Source: Acidobacteriota bacterium
GTDB lineage: Bacteria; Acidobacteriota; Terriglobia; Terriglobales; Acidobacteriaceae
Reading direction: 5' to 3'
Length of the DNA: 64,000 bases
NCBI GenBank assembly: GCA_021846275.1
Contig: JAJZBZ010000001.1
Coordinates: 310,001-374,000, forward strand
Of this stretch, positions 48,858 through 58,276 are shown in pieces. The notes beneath the pieces are model-generated. The model saw only the letters and a list, made by a program, of their open reading frames with translations, searched no databases and was not told where the DNA came from. The first letter of the stretch is position 1. Every line of letters starts with the position of its first letter. The translations under genes were made by a program, and so were the position numbers.

Positions 48858-50443
48858 AACTCGTCACCCGCATTTCCGCTTCGCCAGCCCAGCCCGCCAA
48901 GCGCGCTCCTTGCCACTTCCACATCATCGAACGCAATCGCGCCTTCGTGCAAAATCTGCTTTTTTTCGTGCCCCTTCCCCGCAATCACCACCACATCGCC
49001 CGGCCGTGCCTCGGCCACCGCCAGCGCAATCGCGCGCGCCCTGTCCGGCTCCACCACAAACGGGGTTCCCGTCGCTTCCAGCCCCGGCAAAATCTCGCTC
49101 AGAATCGCCACCGGATCCTCCGAGCGCGGATTGTCGCTCGTCACCATCACCCAGTCGCTTCCCTCGCCCGCCGCGCGGCCCATGCGCGGCCGCTTCGTCC
49201 GGTCGCGATCTCCCCCGCAGCCAAAGAGCGTGAGCACGCGCCCGCCACTCGCCAGCCGTCGTGCAATGGGAAGCAGATTGCGCAGCGCGTCGTCCGTGTG
49301 CGCATAATCCACCAGCACCGTAAACGGCTGCCCGCAATGCACCGGCTCAAACCTTCCCGGCACCGGCCTCAGATGCGGAATCGCCGCCAGCAGCGCGCCG
49401 AAATCCACTCCGCGCGCCGAGGCCGCAGCCAGCGCCGCCAGCAGGTTCAGCACATTCACCTCACCCACCAGCGGCGACTCCACGCGCTCCGTGCCAAACG
49501 GCGTTTGCAGCGCAAACCGCGCGCCCGTCGGCAGAAATTCAATCGCCTCCGCGCGCCAGTCTCCTGCCTCGCGCCCATACAAAAAAACCTGCGCACCCGC
49601 TCTCGTCGCCGCGCTCACCACCGCTGGCGCATGCCCGTCATCCGCATTCACCACCGCCACGCGCGGCGCTGCAAAGCGCGTGCCGTCAAAGAGCAGCAGC
49701 TTCGCCGCCAGATACGCCTCCATCGTCCCGTGATAATCCAGATGATCCTGCGTCAGGTTCGTAAACACCGCCACGTCAAACGGAATCCCCGCGACGCGCC
49801 CCTGATCGAGCGCGTGACTGGAAACCTCGCTGACCAGTTCGCTGGCTCCGCGGGAAACTCCCTCAGCCATAAGCTCCAACATATCTCGCGACTCCGGCGT
49901 CGTATGCGGCGAAGCGAAGACCTCCTCGGCCACGCGATACTCGATCGTGCCGATCATCACCGTTTGCCGACCACCGGCGCGCAACAGAGCATCCGTCAGA
50001 AACGCGGTCGTCGTCTTCCCATTCGTCCCCGTAATCCCCGTCGCCCGCATCTGCCGCTCGGGATGGCCAAAGAACGCAGTCGAAGCCTCCGCCAGCGCCA
50101 CGCGCCCATGCTCGACCAGCAACGCGGGCACAGCCGTCAGCTCTGCAAATGCCTCGCGCGAATCCGTCATCACCGCCGCCGCGCCAGCCTCCACGGCTGC
50201 GCGAATATAACGATTGCCATCCGTCACGCCGCCACGCATCGCCACAAACAACGCACCTGGTCGCACGCGCCGCGAATCATACTCCACGCCACAAATCTCC
50301 ACGTCACCGGAATCGCGTCGATTAACATCACGGCGATCCAGCGCAGCCACCTCCGCTGCGATCCGGCCCCAGGTTGTTGACCGCTGCCCCATATTCTGCT
50401 CCGGACTCCACTCCGCACTCAGTTTCGTTGCGCTCTTGATCAC
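48854..50443 (-). CDS. murE: UDP-N-acetylmuramyl-tripeptide synthetase
   Basis: ATGITGTNGKTTTAFLTDAL, SSHALDQGRVAGIPFDVAVFTNLTQDHLDYHGTMEAY, LFGCGGDRDRTKRPRMG, VTSDNPRSEDP. Confidence 0.95.
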   Translation of the reverse strand: MIKSATKLSAEWSPEQNMGQRSTTWGRIAAEVAALDRRDVNRRDSGDVEICGVEYDSRRVRPGALFVAMRGGVTDGNRYIRAAVEAGAAAVMTDSREAFAELTAVPALLVEHGRVALAEASTAFFGHPERQMRATGITGTNGKTTTAFLTDALLRAGGRQTVMIGTIEYRVAEEVFASPHTTPESRDMLELMAEGVSRGASELVSEVSSHALDQGRVAGIPFDVAVFTNLTQDHLDYHGTMEAYLAAKLLLFDGTRFAAPRVAVVNADDGHAPAVVSAATRAGAQVFLYGREAGDWRAEAIEFLPTGARFALQTPFGTERVESPLVGEVNVLNLLAALAAASARGVDFGALLAAIPHLRPVPGRFEPVHCGQPFTVLVDYAHTDDALRNLLPIARRLASGGRVLTLFGCGGDRDRTKRPRMGRAAGEGSDWVMVTSDNPRSEDPVAILSEILPGLEATGTPFVVEPDRARAIALAVAEARPGDVVVIAGKGHEKKQILHEGAIAFDDVEVARSALGGLGWRSGNAGDEL

Positions 50444-52707
50444 GGAGCAAAATGCACCGTCACCGCGCTGCCAGCGTCCAGCGGCGCGCCCGCCGCCGGC
50501 TCCTGCGCACGCGCAATCCCGCGCCCATCCAGATGCAGCACCAGCCCAGCCTGCGCCGCGCGCACCACCGCATCCCGCATCGACAGCCCCACAAACGACG
50601 GCGTCGCCAGGCTCGGAGTCGTATGCAGAACAGCCAGATTCTGCGCCGCCGCATCAGGCTGCAAACCCTTCTGCGTAGCCTGGCTCGTCACATTCGCTGG
50701 CTGCGCGTTCGCTGACTGCGCAGTCGGCGTACTCGTAGCTTCATCCGCCGTCGTCGGCAGATGCGCTCCGGCAGGCGAACTCTGGCGCAAAGGATCATCC
50801 GCCGGCAAATCCTGCATCGCCTGCATCAGCGCAGAAGCGTCGCCCGTCTCTTCGGGCTCGGACTCCGCCACCTCGCGCGACTGCGTCGGAACCGCACGCG
50901 ACGCATGCACCGGCTCATCGTGAGGAATGTTCAGATACTCCAGCACCTGCTGCGCCACCTCGGCAAAAACCGGCGCGGCCACCGCTGTTCCGTAGTACGC
51001 GCCGCGCGGATCGTCAAAGACAATCACCACCGAGATCACCGGCTCATTCACCGGCGCAAATCCCGCAAACGAAGCAAAGTGCATCGTCTTCGAGTAGCGA
51101 TGCGTCGCCGGATCAATCTTCTGCGCCGTGCCCGTCTTGCCACCCGCCGAATATCCGTTCAACTGCGCCGGACGGCCCGTTCCGTCCAGAATCACGCCCT
51201 CCATCATGCTGCGCATCTGCGCCGCCGCCATCGTCGAAATCACGCGATGCGCGCCCGCAGGCAGGGGCTCCGGCAACTCTTCACCATTGTGCACCGGCTT
51301 CGCCACAAGGCCGCTTTCGGGGTCGCCCGTGTGGCCCGGCTCGGTTTCCATCACGATATGCGGCGGCAGGTACACCCCGCCATTGGCAATCGTCGAAACC
51401 ATCGTCACCAGTTGCACCGGAGTCACCGCAACCTCCTGCCCCATGGCAATCGAGCCAATCGACGACGGACCCCATTTCTTCACCGGACGCAGCAGCCCGC
51501 GCGTCTCGCCCGGCAACTCCACATGCGTGCGCTGCCCAAATCCAAACTCGCGAATGTACTGGTAAAAATTGTTCTGCCCCACCTTCAGCGCCGTCTTGAT
51601 CGCGGCAATGTTACTGGAGTGCGCCAGCGCCTCACGCACCGGAATTTTTCCGTAGTGATCTGATTTATCGTCATGAATCAACCGCCCGGCCAGCACCATC
51701 TTACCGCCCTGGCAGTCGATGATGTCGTCCGGCGTCTCCACCTTCATGTCCATCGCCGCCGAATACGTCACCAGCTTGAAGATCGATCCCGGCTCATACA
51801 CATCGCTCACCGCGTGATCGCGCAGCAGAGCCGGAGTCGCGTGACGAAACTCATTCGGATTGAATGTCGGCCGTATCGCCAGCGCCAGAATCTGCCCCGT
51901 GTGCACATCCTGAATCACAATCGTTCCATTGTCGGCGTGCGTGCGCGCCATCGCCGCATCCAGCGCGCGCTCGGCAATATACTGAACATTTTCGTCGATC
52001 GTCAGCGCCAGATTCTCACCCGGATCCGGTGCCTTCACCGTCGAGCCAAGCACGCGCCGCCGCGCATCCATCGCCGCATACATCCGCCCCGGCTGCCCGT
52101 GCAACCCCGCGTTGAACCGCTGCTCCAGCCCGCCCAGCCCGTTGTCATCCACGCCCACATACCCGAGCACCTGCGCCGCCATCTCGTTGTCCGGATAGAA
52201 GCGCTGAAACTCCTTCTGTACATAAACGCCCTTCAGATTCAGCGCGCGCACCCGCGCCGACTCATCCGCCGGCAGCCGCCGCGCAATCCACGCAAACCCC
52301 CGCGAAGCATTCACGCGCGTCATCATCTGCTGCTCGCTCGTGTAGGCGTCGTCCGGGTCCGTATGCACAATCGCAGCCAACGCATGAACCGCCGCCTGCT
52401 TGTTCTTCAGCTCCGATGGCACCGCATAGATCGAGTCGCTCAGCACCGTCGTCGCCAGCTCATGCAGATTGCGGTCATACAGTACGCCGCGCCGTGGAGC
52501 TACCTCAAACGTATGCTCCTGCTGCCGCTCGGCACGCTCTTCAAACTCATGGTGACGCACAACCTGCAGAGTGAACAGCCGCGCGAAGATCAGCCCAACC
52601 CACACCAGCAGAAACAGGCAAATCAGCCAGTAACGCAGCCGCAACAGCGGCGCCGCCGCGCGACGCATATTCTGACCGCGATTTGCGCGTGGGTTTGTCT
52701 CCGCCAC
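50440..52707 (-). CDS. ftsI: Division-specific class B penicillin-binding protein with C-terminal PASTA domain
   Basis: Transpeptidase motifs YEPGSIFKLVTYSAAMD (SxxK), SSN (AHSSNIAAI), KTGTAQK; C-terminal PSFVGLSMRDAVVRAAQAGLVLHLDGRGIARAQEPAAGAPL. Confidence 0.92.
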   Translation of the reverse strand: MAETNPRANRGQNMRRAAAPLLRLRYWLICLFLLVWVGLIFARLFTLQVVRHHEFEERAERQQEHTFEVAPRRGVLYDRNLHELATTVLSDSIYAVPSELKNKQAAVHALAAIVHTDPDDAYTSEQQMMTRVNASRGFAWIARRLPADESARVRALNLKGVYVQKEFQRFYPDNEMAAQVLGYVGVDDNGLGGLEQRFNAGLHGQPGRMYAAMDARRRVLGSTVKAPDPGENLALTIDENVQYIAERALDAAMARTHADNGTIVIQDVHTGQILALAIRPTFNPNEFRHATPALLRDHAVSDVYEPGSIFKLVTYSAAMDMKVETPDDIIDCQGGKMVLAGRLIHDDKSDHYGKIPVREALAHSSNIAAIKTALKVGQNNFYQYIREFGFGQRTHVELPGETRGLLRPVKKWGPSSIGSIAMGQEVAVTPVQLVTMVSTIANGGVYLPPHIVMETEPGHTGDPESGLVAKPVHNGEELPEPLPAGAHRVISTMAAAQMRSMMEGVILDGTGRPAQLNGYSAGGKTGTAQKIDPATHRYSKTMHFASFAGFAPVNEPVISVVIVFDDPRGAYYGTAVAAPVFAEVAQQVLEYLNIPHDEPVHASRAVPTQSREVAESEPEETGDASALMQAMQDLPADDPLRQSSPAGAHLPTTADEATSTPTAQSANAQPANVTSQATQKGLQPDAAAQNLAVLHTTPSLATPSFVGLSMRDAVVRAAQAGLVLHLDGRGIARAQEPAAGAPLDAGSAVTVHFAP

Positions 52708-52789
52708 TTCCGCCGCTCCGCCTGAAAGCCATCTCCCGACCCGTTACGAAATCGCCACACGCTGCCAATCACGGTTTCAACCTGCGGCG

Positions 52790-53305
52790 TCAGCGTCCTC
52801 CGCTCACCATCGGCAGTGCTGGGGCCGTGCTCTGCGCCATGATCGGCGCAGAAGCCTCAATGCTGTCGCCCACGCGCACCACCTGATCCGGTCGCACCAC
52901 ATCCATGCCCATCTGCCGCGCCAGCGCGTCAATCCGCTCCGGCTGCGTCAGCTCCGCCTCCGCCAGCCGAAGCTGCCGATTCTCTTCGCGAAGCTGCTCC
53001 AGTTGCTGCCGCTTCGCCTCCACACGATACCCCAGTTCAATCGAACTGAAGTGCTGCCAGCCATAAACCATCACCAGCGTGAAAAACACCACGCACGCCG
53101 CCGTAAACAGCCGCATCTCGCGCAGCCTCGCCATATCCGGCGCCTTCACCAGACGCGAGTTGTCAATCCGTCGCGGAAAAAACACCTCAATCGTCGGCCC
53201 GCGACGCAGTCGCTGCTGCGCGGCAAACAGCCGCGCATTGTGCTCCTCCACCTGACGCGAGGCGCTTTGTCCCGTGCCGAAATACTCTGCTACATAGCTT
53301 GCCAT
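52790..53305 (-). CDS. ftsL: FtsL-like cell division protein
   Basis: Single TM (MRLFTAACVVFFTLVMVYGWQHF) followed by coiled-coil RVEAKRQQLEQLREENRQLRLAEAELTQPERIDALARQMGM; position between rsmH and ftsI. Confidence 0.8.
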   Translation of the reverse strand: MASYVAEYFGTGQSASRQVEEHNARLFAAQQRLRRGPTIEVFFPRRIDNSRLVKAPDMARLREMRLFTAACVVFFTLVMVYGWQHFSSIELGYRVEAKRQQLEQLREENRQLRLAEAELTQPERIDALARQMGMDVVRPDQVVRVGDSIEASAPIMAQSTAPALPMVSGGR

Positions 53306-53310
53306 GCGTT

Positions 53311-54243
53311 CTACTCCCGTTTGAATTTCTTCTCCCGCCGCTCGCTGTTTTCCGTCTTTACCGCCGCCCTCAGCTTCGCACTGCGCGCGCGCGGATTCCG
53401 CGCCATTTCTTCTTCCGTCGCCGTCACCGGCTTCTTCGTCAACACTTCCCAGACGCCTGCCGCCGCGCCCTCGCGCAACGCGTCCTTCACAATCCTGTCC
53501 TCCAGCGAGTGAAAGCTGATCCCGACCACTCGCCCCGCTGGCCGCAGCAGCCGTGGAACCGCTTCCATCAACTCGCGCATCTCGTCCAGCTCACGATTCA
53601 CAAAAATACGAAGCGCCTGAAAGGTCCGTGTCGCCGGATGAATCCGCTCTTTGGAAATTGACTGGGCGCTTCCTGCCACCACCCTGGCCAACTGGCTGGT
53701 GCTGGCGAGCGGTCGCGCCCGGACAATTGCTCTGGCGATTCTCCACGACCTCCTCTCTTCTCCGTATTCGTAAATGAGATTGGCGAGTTGTTTTTCGTCC
53801 ATCTCATTCACCACCTGCTCGGCGGTCAGCCGCTGGCGCGTATCCTGACGCATATCCAGCGGTCCATCCGCCTGAAAACTGAAGCCTCGCTCCGGCTGGT
53901 CGAGCTGCATGCTGCTCACGCCAAAATCTGCCAGAATTCCATCCACCGAATCCGCCGCCACAAACTCGCCAATCCGGCTGAACGGCTCGCCGTAAAGCGT
54001 CACGCGCGGCATCGCTGTGCCAAGCTCTTCGGCCAGCGCCTGCAAACGCGCCTCGGCCAGCGCCAGCGCCTGCGGATCCCGATCAAACCCGATCAGATGA
54101 CCCTCCGCGCCCAGCCGCCGGGCAATCGCGCTCGCGTGCCCGGCAAAGCCCAGCGTGCAATCCACCACCACGCCGCCCGCGCGTGGAGCGAGATACTCCA
54201 AAACCTGCTGAGAAAGAACCGGCACATGTCGCTCATCCGCCAT
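53311..54243 (-). CDS. rsmH: 16S rRNA (cytosine(1402)-N(4))-methyltransferase
   Basis: HVPVLSQQVLEYLAPRAGGVVVDCTLGFAGHASAIARRL, ILADFGVSSMQLDQPERGFSF; start near 54243. Confidence 0.95.
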   Translation of the reverse strand: MADERHVPVLSQQVLEYLAPRAGGVVVDCTLGFAGHASAIARRLGAEGHLIGFDRDPQALALAEARLQALAEELGTAMPRVTLYGEPFSRIGEFVAADSVDGILADFGVSSMQLDQPERGFSFQADGPLDMRQDTRQRLTAEQVVNEMDEKQLANLIYEYGEERRSWRIARAIVRARPLASTSQLARVVAGSAQSISKERIHPATRTFQALRIFVNRELDEMRELMEAVPRLLRPAGRVVGISFHSLEDRIVKDALREGAAAGVWEVLTKKPVTATEEEMARNPRARSAKLRAAVKTENSERREKKFKRE

Positions 54244-54264
54244 GCGCACCCCCTCGGGGGTCAA

Positions 54265-54744
54265 TCAATCCTGCTTCCCGCGTCCCGCCATGAAGTCCAT
54301 CGCATCCGCCATGGAGATCACCGGAAGCGCATCCGCCGCCTGGCCCGCATCGGCTTCCACGCGCCGCTGCATCACCTGGTGGTTGGCCATCTTCATGAAC
54401 CGTCCGGTGCCGAGAATATCCACCTCGCCCACCAGCCCGGCCCGCGCACGCAGCCGCTGCGGAACCAGCAGCCGATCCTGGCTGTCGATCTCCACCTGCT
54501 GCCCGTAAAAATTCACTTGCTCCAGAAACCGTTGCTTCTCGCGCGACTCATCCGGAATCAGCGCCCACTCGGCTTCCTTTTTTTCCCACTCCGGCAGCGG
54601 CCATATCTCGCCCATCTGTCCATCAAACGAGGTGATGAAAAACTCCGCCCCGTACTGCTTCTGCTGGATCAGCTTCATGAATCCGGCAGGCAGCTTGAAG
54701 CGGCCCTTCTCATCGACTTTTGCCTCGTACGATCCGCGAAACAT
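54265..54744 (-). CDS. mraZ: Transcriptional regulator MraZ
   Basis: MFRGSYEAKVDEKGRFKLPAGFM, EIDSQDRLLVPQRLRARAGL; start refined to 54744. Confidence 0.93.
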   Translation of the reverse strand: MFRGSYEAKVDEKGRFKLPAGFMKLIQQKQYGAEFFITSFDGQMGEIWPLPEWEKKEAEWALIPDESREKQRFLEQVNFYGQQVEIDSQDRLLVPQRLRARAGLVGEVDILGTGRFMKMANHQVMQRRVEADAGQAADALPVISMADAMDFMAGRGKQD

Positions 54745-55077
54745 CCTGAGCCTCTGTCCCCCGCCGTATTTTCCGCAGCCAATCACCGCACGGCTGCCAC
54801 TTCGACCTGGAAACTGAACTTCATCTTACGTGAAGTCATCCAAAATATCCCACTTTCTGCCAAAAAATTCCACCAAATTCCACACGAACCTATCGCCTGC
54901 CCAATCCGGGATCAGGCAAAAAAGCGAAACTCCGGCGCAAATCGTCGCCGTTCCAGCCGAAACTGCCGTATCAGCCTCTACAGAATGTGTGTTCTGATCC
55001 GAAACTGCGCCCTGTAGTGTTTACTCTCTGGATGCGCCTTCCGCGCCTGCGGCGGAGATTCAGCCCGCGCTTGGAAT

Positions 55078-55650
55078 TCAGCGTCCCCGTAGGGCGAGTC
55101 GAGCCGCACGGCGCGCCTGACGCTCCAGTCGTCTCTCGCCTGCCGTCCGGCGCAGATGCACCAGCAGATAGACCAGCACGGCAAGATTGGCCGCAAATAT
55201 CCCCAGCCTTGGCCAGGTGATCCGGTGGAATATCTCCATGACCTCCAGCGGCAGGAACGACGCCGTAATGATCGCCGTCAGATACTCCGCCCAGAGCTTC
55301 TCCAGATACAGCCCGATGCCTTCAACCATCCCCAGCCCGGCATAGACAAAGACAAAGGCTGTGATCCTGCGCAGCATCGGATCATCCACCGCCGCCGCTT
55401 TCTCCAGCAGAAAGCTCACCAGCCGCCCGTCCGCGTTGAACCGCATCTCCGTCACGAAGCTGAGCAGAACATCGGCAATGTCTCGGTGCATCAACCGTAG
55501 CGCGCCCAGGCCCACACTCACCAGCAGCAGCGCCTGCAGCAGCTTGTACACGGCAATCAGCGTCAGCCACCGATCACGCGCATGTCTGTGCGGCTTCGCG
55601 GTCAATGCCCTGCTCTCCTGCGTGGAATCAGAATCCTGAAATGAAAACAA
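55078..55650 (-). CDS. DUF2127-like membrane protein
   Basis: LTLIAVYKLLQALLLVSVGLGALRLMHRDIADVL, GIGLYLEKLWAEYLTAIITASFLPLEVMEIFHRITWPRLG. Confidence 0.75.
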   Translation of the reverse strand: MFSFQDSDSTQESRALTAKPHRHARDRWLTLIAVYKLLQALLLVSVGLGALRLMHRDIADVLLSFVTEMRFNADGRLVSFLLEKAAAVDDPMLRRITAFVFVYAGLGMVEGIGLYLEKLWAEYLTAIITASFLPLEVMEIFHRITWPRLGIFAANLAVLVYLLVHLRRTAGERRLERQARRAARLALRGR

Positions 55651-55915
55651 AGGACAACCGACCCGGCGAGCCTGCTCGGCAATCCCGCTCAGCGTTTCGT
55701 CCTCGTTCTCTCTCTTACCAAGTTAAAGCACTCGCCCGCCGTCGCCGCGCAGCGTCACGTCACAAACCACCGCGCACCGACCGCTTTTGTCCGTCGTGAA
55801 GCGCATTTCCTCTTTCTGCAATTCTTCCGACTCCGAAATTCTTTTCGCTCCACCCATCCAAACCCGCCCACCGCTCGTTCCATGAGTGCAGTTCAACTTC
55901 TCTGGAGGACCACAC

Positions 55916-56485
55916 ATGAAGCTCTCTCGAATCCCTGAATGGCTCATCCTCACCGCCTGCGCCGTGCTGATGATCACCGCCATCCCAGCTCACGCCATGC
56001 AGAAAGACCCCAACGTCGGCGGCGCGGCCATGTTCCCAACGAAAAACATCGTCGAGAACGCCGTCAACTCCAAGGACCACACCACGCTCGTCGCCGCCGT
56101 CAAGGCAGCCGGTCTCGTCGATACGCTCGAAGGCCCAGGTCCGTTCACCGTTTTTGCGCCCACCAACGAAGCCTTTGACAAACTGCCCGCCGGAACCGTG
56201 CAAACCCTGCTCAAGCCCGAAAACAAGGCCACGCTCGTCAAAATCCTCACCTACCACGTCGTCGCTGGTCGGCTCTCCACGCGCGACCTGATGAAGCAGA
56301 TCAAAGCGGGCCACGGCAAGGCCATGCTCAAGACCGTCTCCGGCGGCATGCTCACGGCTACGATGTCTGACGGCAAGATCATGCTCACCGACGAAAAAGG
56401 CGGCATGGCCACCATCACCATCCCCAACGTTTACCAGTCCAACGGCGTCATCCAGGTCATCAACGCCGTCCTGCTCCCCAACTGA
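55916..56485 (+). CDS. Secreted fasciclin (FAS1) domain protein
   Basis: [65 protein letters not shown]. Confidence 0.95.
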   Translation: MKLSRIPEWLILTACAVLMITAIPAHAMQKDPNVGGAAMFPTKNIVENAVNSKDHTTLVAAVKAAGLVDTLEGPGPFTVFAPTNEAFDKLPAGTVQTLLKPENKATLVKILTYHVVAGRLSTRDLMKQIKAGHGKAMLKTVSGGMLTATMSDGKIMLTDEKGGMATITIPNVYQSNGVIQVINAVLLPN

Positions 56486-56524
56486 CCCACTCCCCGTTTC
56501 ACCCTCCTGTCTCATTCGCTTTCC

Positions 56525-56554
56525 TGCGGACTCCACCTCGGAGTCCGCATTTTT
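56525..56554 (+). terminator. Rho-independent terminator after fasciclin gene
   Basis: TGCGGACTCC-ACCTC-GGAGTCCGCA-TTTTT. Confidence 0.85.
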
Positions 56555-56634
56555 CGTTTCGCGCAAACACCGTTCCTTAGCCTCTGCACAGAAGCACCTC
56601 GGCCAGATACTCTGACTGCAAGGAATATCCAGCG

Positions 56635-57210
56635 ATGAAGCTTCACCGTCTCGAAACCAGCCAGTGGGTGCCCTATCCGCTCGAACTGGTCTTCGCCTTT
56701 TTCGCCGCGCCCACCAACCTTCCCCACCTGATGCCCGCCTGGCAGCAGACGCGTCTGGAAAGCTCGCGCATCCAGCCGCCGCCGCCGCGCCCCGTCGTCG
56801 CCGACCCCGCGCTGCGCTTCCAGAGCACGGCGGCCGGTGTCGGCTCCGAGATGCTGCTCAGCTTTCGCCCGCTGCCCGGCATCCCGCTCCGCGCGCACTG
56901 GCTCGCCCTCATCACTGAGTTCGAGTGGTTCCGCCACTTCCAGGACATTCAGGCTCGCGGACCCTTCGCACAGTGGACTCATCGCCACACCTTCACCACA
57001 GAAACCCGCGACGGGCAGCCCGGAACGCGCATCGACGATGCGGTCGAATACACACTGCCCATGGGACCGCTCGGCGGCATCGCTCACCGAATTTTCGTCC
57101 GACAGCAGATGCGGGAGACCTTCGACTGGCGACAGCGGCGGCTCACGCAGATTCTGCCCGTCGTCGCCCGCCAGGCCGTGCAGCGACCGGCGGACGCAGA
57201 CACACGCTAA
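56635..57210 (+). CDS. SRPBCC-type ligand-binding domain protein
   Basis: FRHFQDIQARGPFAQWTHRHTF, DDAVEYTLPMGPLGGIAHRIFVRQQMRETFDWRQRRL typical of cell-division-inhibitor-annotated SRPBCC proteins. Confidence 0.82.
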   Translation: MKLHRLETSQWVPYPLELVFAFFAAPTNLPHLMPAWQQTRLESSRIQPPPPRPVVADPALRFQSTAAGVGSEMLLSFRPLPGIPLRAHWLALITEFEWFRHFQDIQARGPFAQWTHRHTFTTETRDGQPGTRIDDAVEYTLPMGPLGGIAHRIFVRQQMRETFDWRQRRLTQILPVVARQAVQRPADADTR

Positions 57211-57244
57211 AAAGCTCAGGCTCCCGACGCATCGAGAGCCTGTG
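57209..57244 (-). terminator. Putative terminator for the outer-membrane beta-barrel gene
   Basis: Reverse-strand CAGGCTC-TCGATGCGTCGG-GAGCCTG followed by AGCTTTTT. Confidence 0.55.
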
Positions 57245-57308
57245 TGATTTTCACAACCTGCGGCGTGTCGGACTGGGACTGGCCAATACGCACGCCTCCG
57301 CCGGGCGA

Positions 57309-57908
57309 TCAGAAGTGGTAAGCGAGGCCGATTACCGGGTTGTAGATGTTGTAGTACTGATTGGACGCAAGCGCCGGGTCGCCAAAGTCTGGCACCTTGG
57401 TCACCCATGCCCGATACTCGGCGCGAATATCGAAGCTCGGACTCAACTCATACGCGAGGCCGCCGCCGTAGAGCAGCGCAATCGTCGTCTGCGACTTCAC
57501 ATCCAGCGTCGTCGTCGCCAGGTTGCGCACGTTATAGAAGATCAGCGCCGCGCCACCCAGTTCCACAAACGGGTTGAATTTGCGGAAGTTCAGGTTGTAG
57601 ACGTACGCCAGGCTGCCTTCCTGCAACTGCGTGTTCACCTGATAGTTGTATGCGGGGGCCACGTAGTGCATATCGTTCTGCACATACTGGTAATTGGCCT
57701 CGACCGCGCCGCGCGGCGTCAGCATGAACCGGTAGCTGAACAGCGCGCCAAAGCCGCGCTTGGCGCTTACCTTCACATCCTCCGTGCTGGTCACATAGGG
57801 CTCAATCAGTCCGGTGCCGCTGATGCTGAAATCCTGCCGGCTCTCCTGGGCGCGCGCTGCCACCTTGCAGACTATGAGCAGGAGGGCAAAAAAGGCGATT
57901 TTCTTCAT
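57309..57908 (-). CDS. Outer membrane beta-barrel protein
   Basis: MKKIAFFALLLIVCKVAARAQ signal; alternating beta pattern; C-terminal GLAYHF; start refined to about 57908. Confidence 0.75.
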   Translation of the reverse strand: MKKIAFFALLLIVCKVAARAQESRQDFSISGTGLIEPYVTSTEDVKVSAKRGFGALFSYRFMLTPRGAVEANYQYVQNDMHYVAPAYNYQVNTQLQEGSLAYVYNLNFRKFNPFVELGGAALIFYNVRNLATTTLDVKSQTTIALLYGGGLAYELSPSFDIRAEYRAWVTKVPDFGDPALASNQYYNIYNPVIGLAYHF

Positions 57909-58276
57909 TCGTTCCTGAACCTCGTGACTTCCCCATCTGCCGTGCAGACGGGCGAGTCTTTGAATGGCGCCTGTGGACGCACGCCGCTCTTTGAATTGTA
58001 AATGCCCCGGGCGACCCTGGTCCGGCCAGCCGGAATCATCCATGACTTCGGAGACTCACTCCAGCATATCAACGCGACTTGCTTTGTGACGGGCTGCGTT
58101 CGTTGCCTTTTGGACGAATCTCCCGCTGGAAGGATAGCGCCCGCTCGGCGAGAATGGGTTTCAGTATCTTCCTCGCGCGGAAGCCGCAAAAAACATTCGC
58201 GCGCAGGACGGCGAAATGAGGGCCACAGTCACTCCCTTCCAAATCGTTTGCCGCAATCCATCTTTCAGGAGCAGTC

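Noticed and set aside
46236-50380. Long plus-strand ORFs opposite mraY, murF and murE (521, 400 and 477 aa)
   Set aside because: Arg/His/Gln-rich translations typical of antisense frames over GC-rich genes; sense genes are certain.
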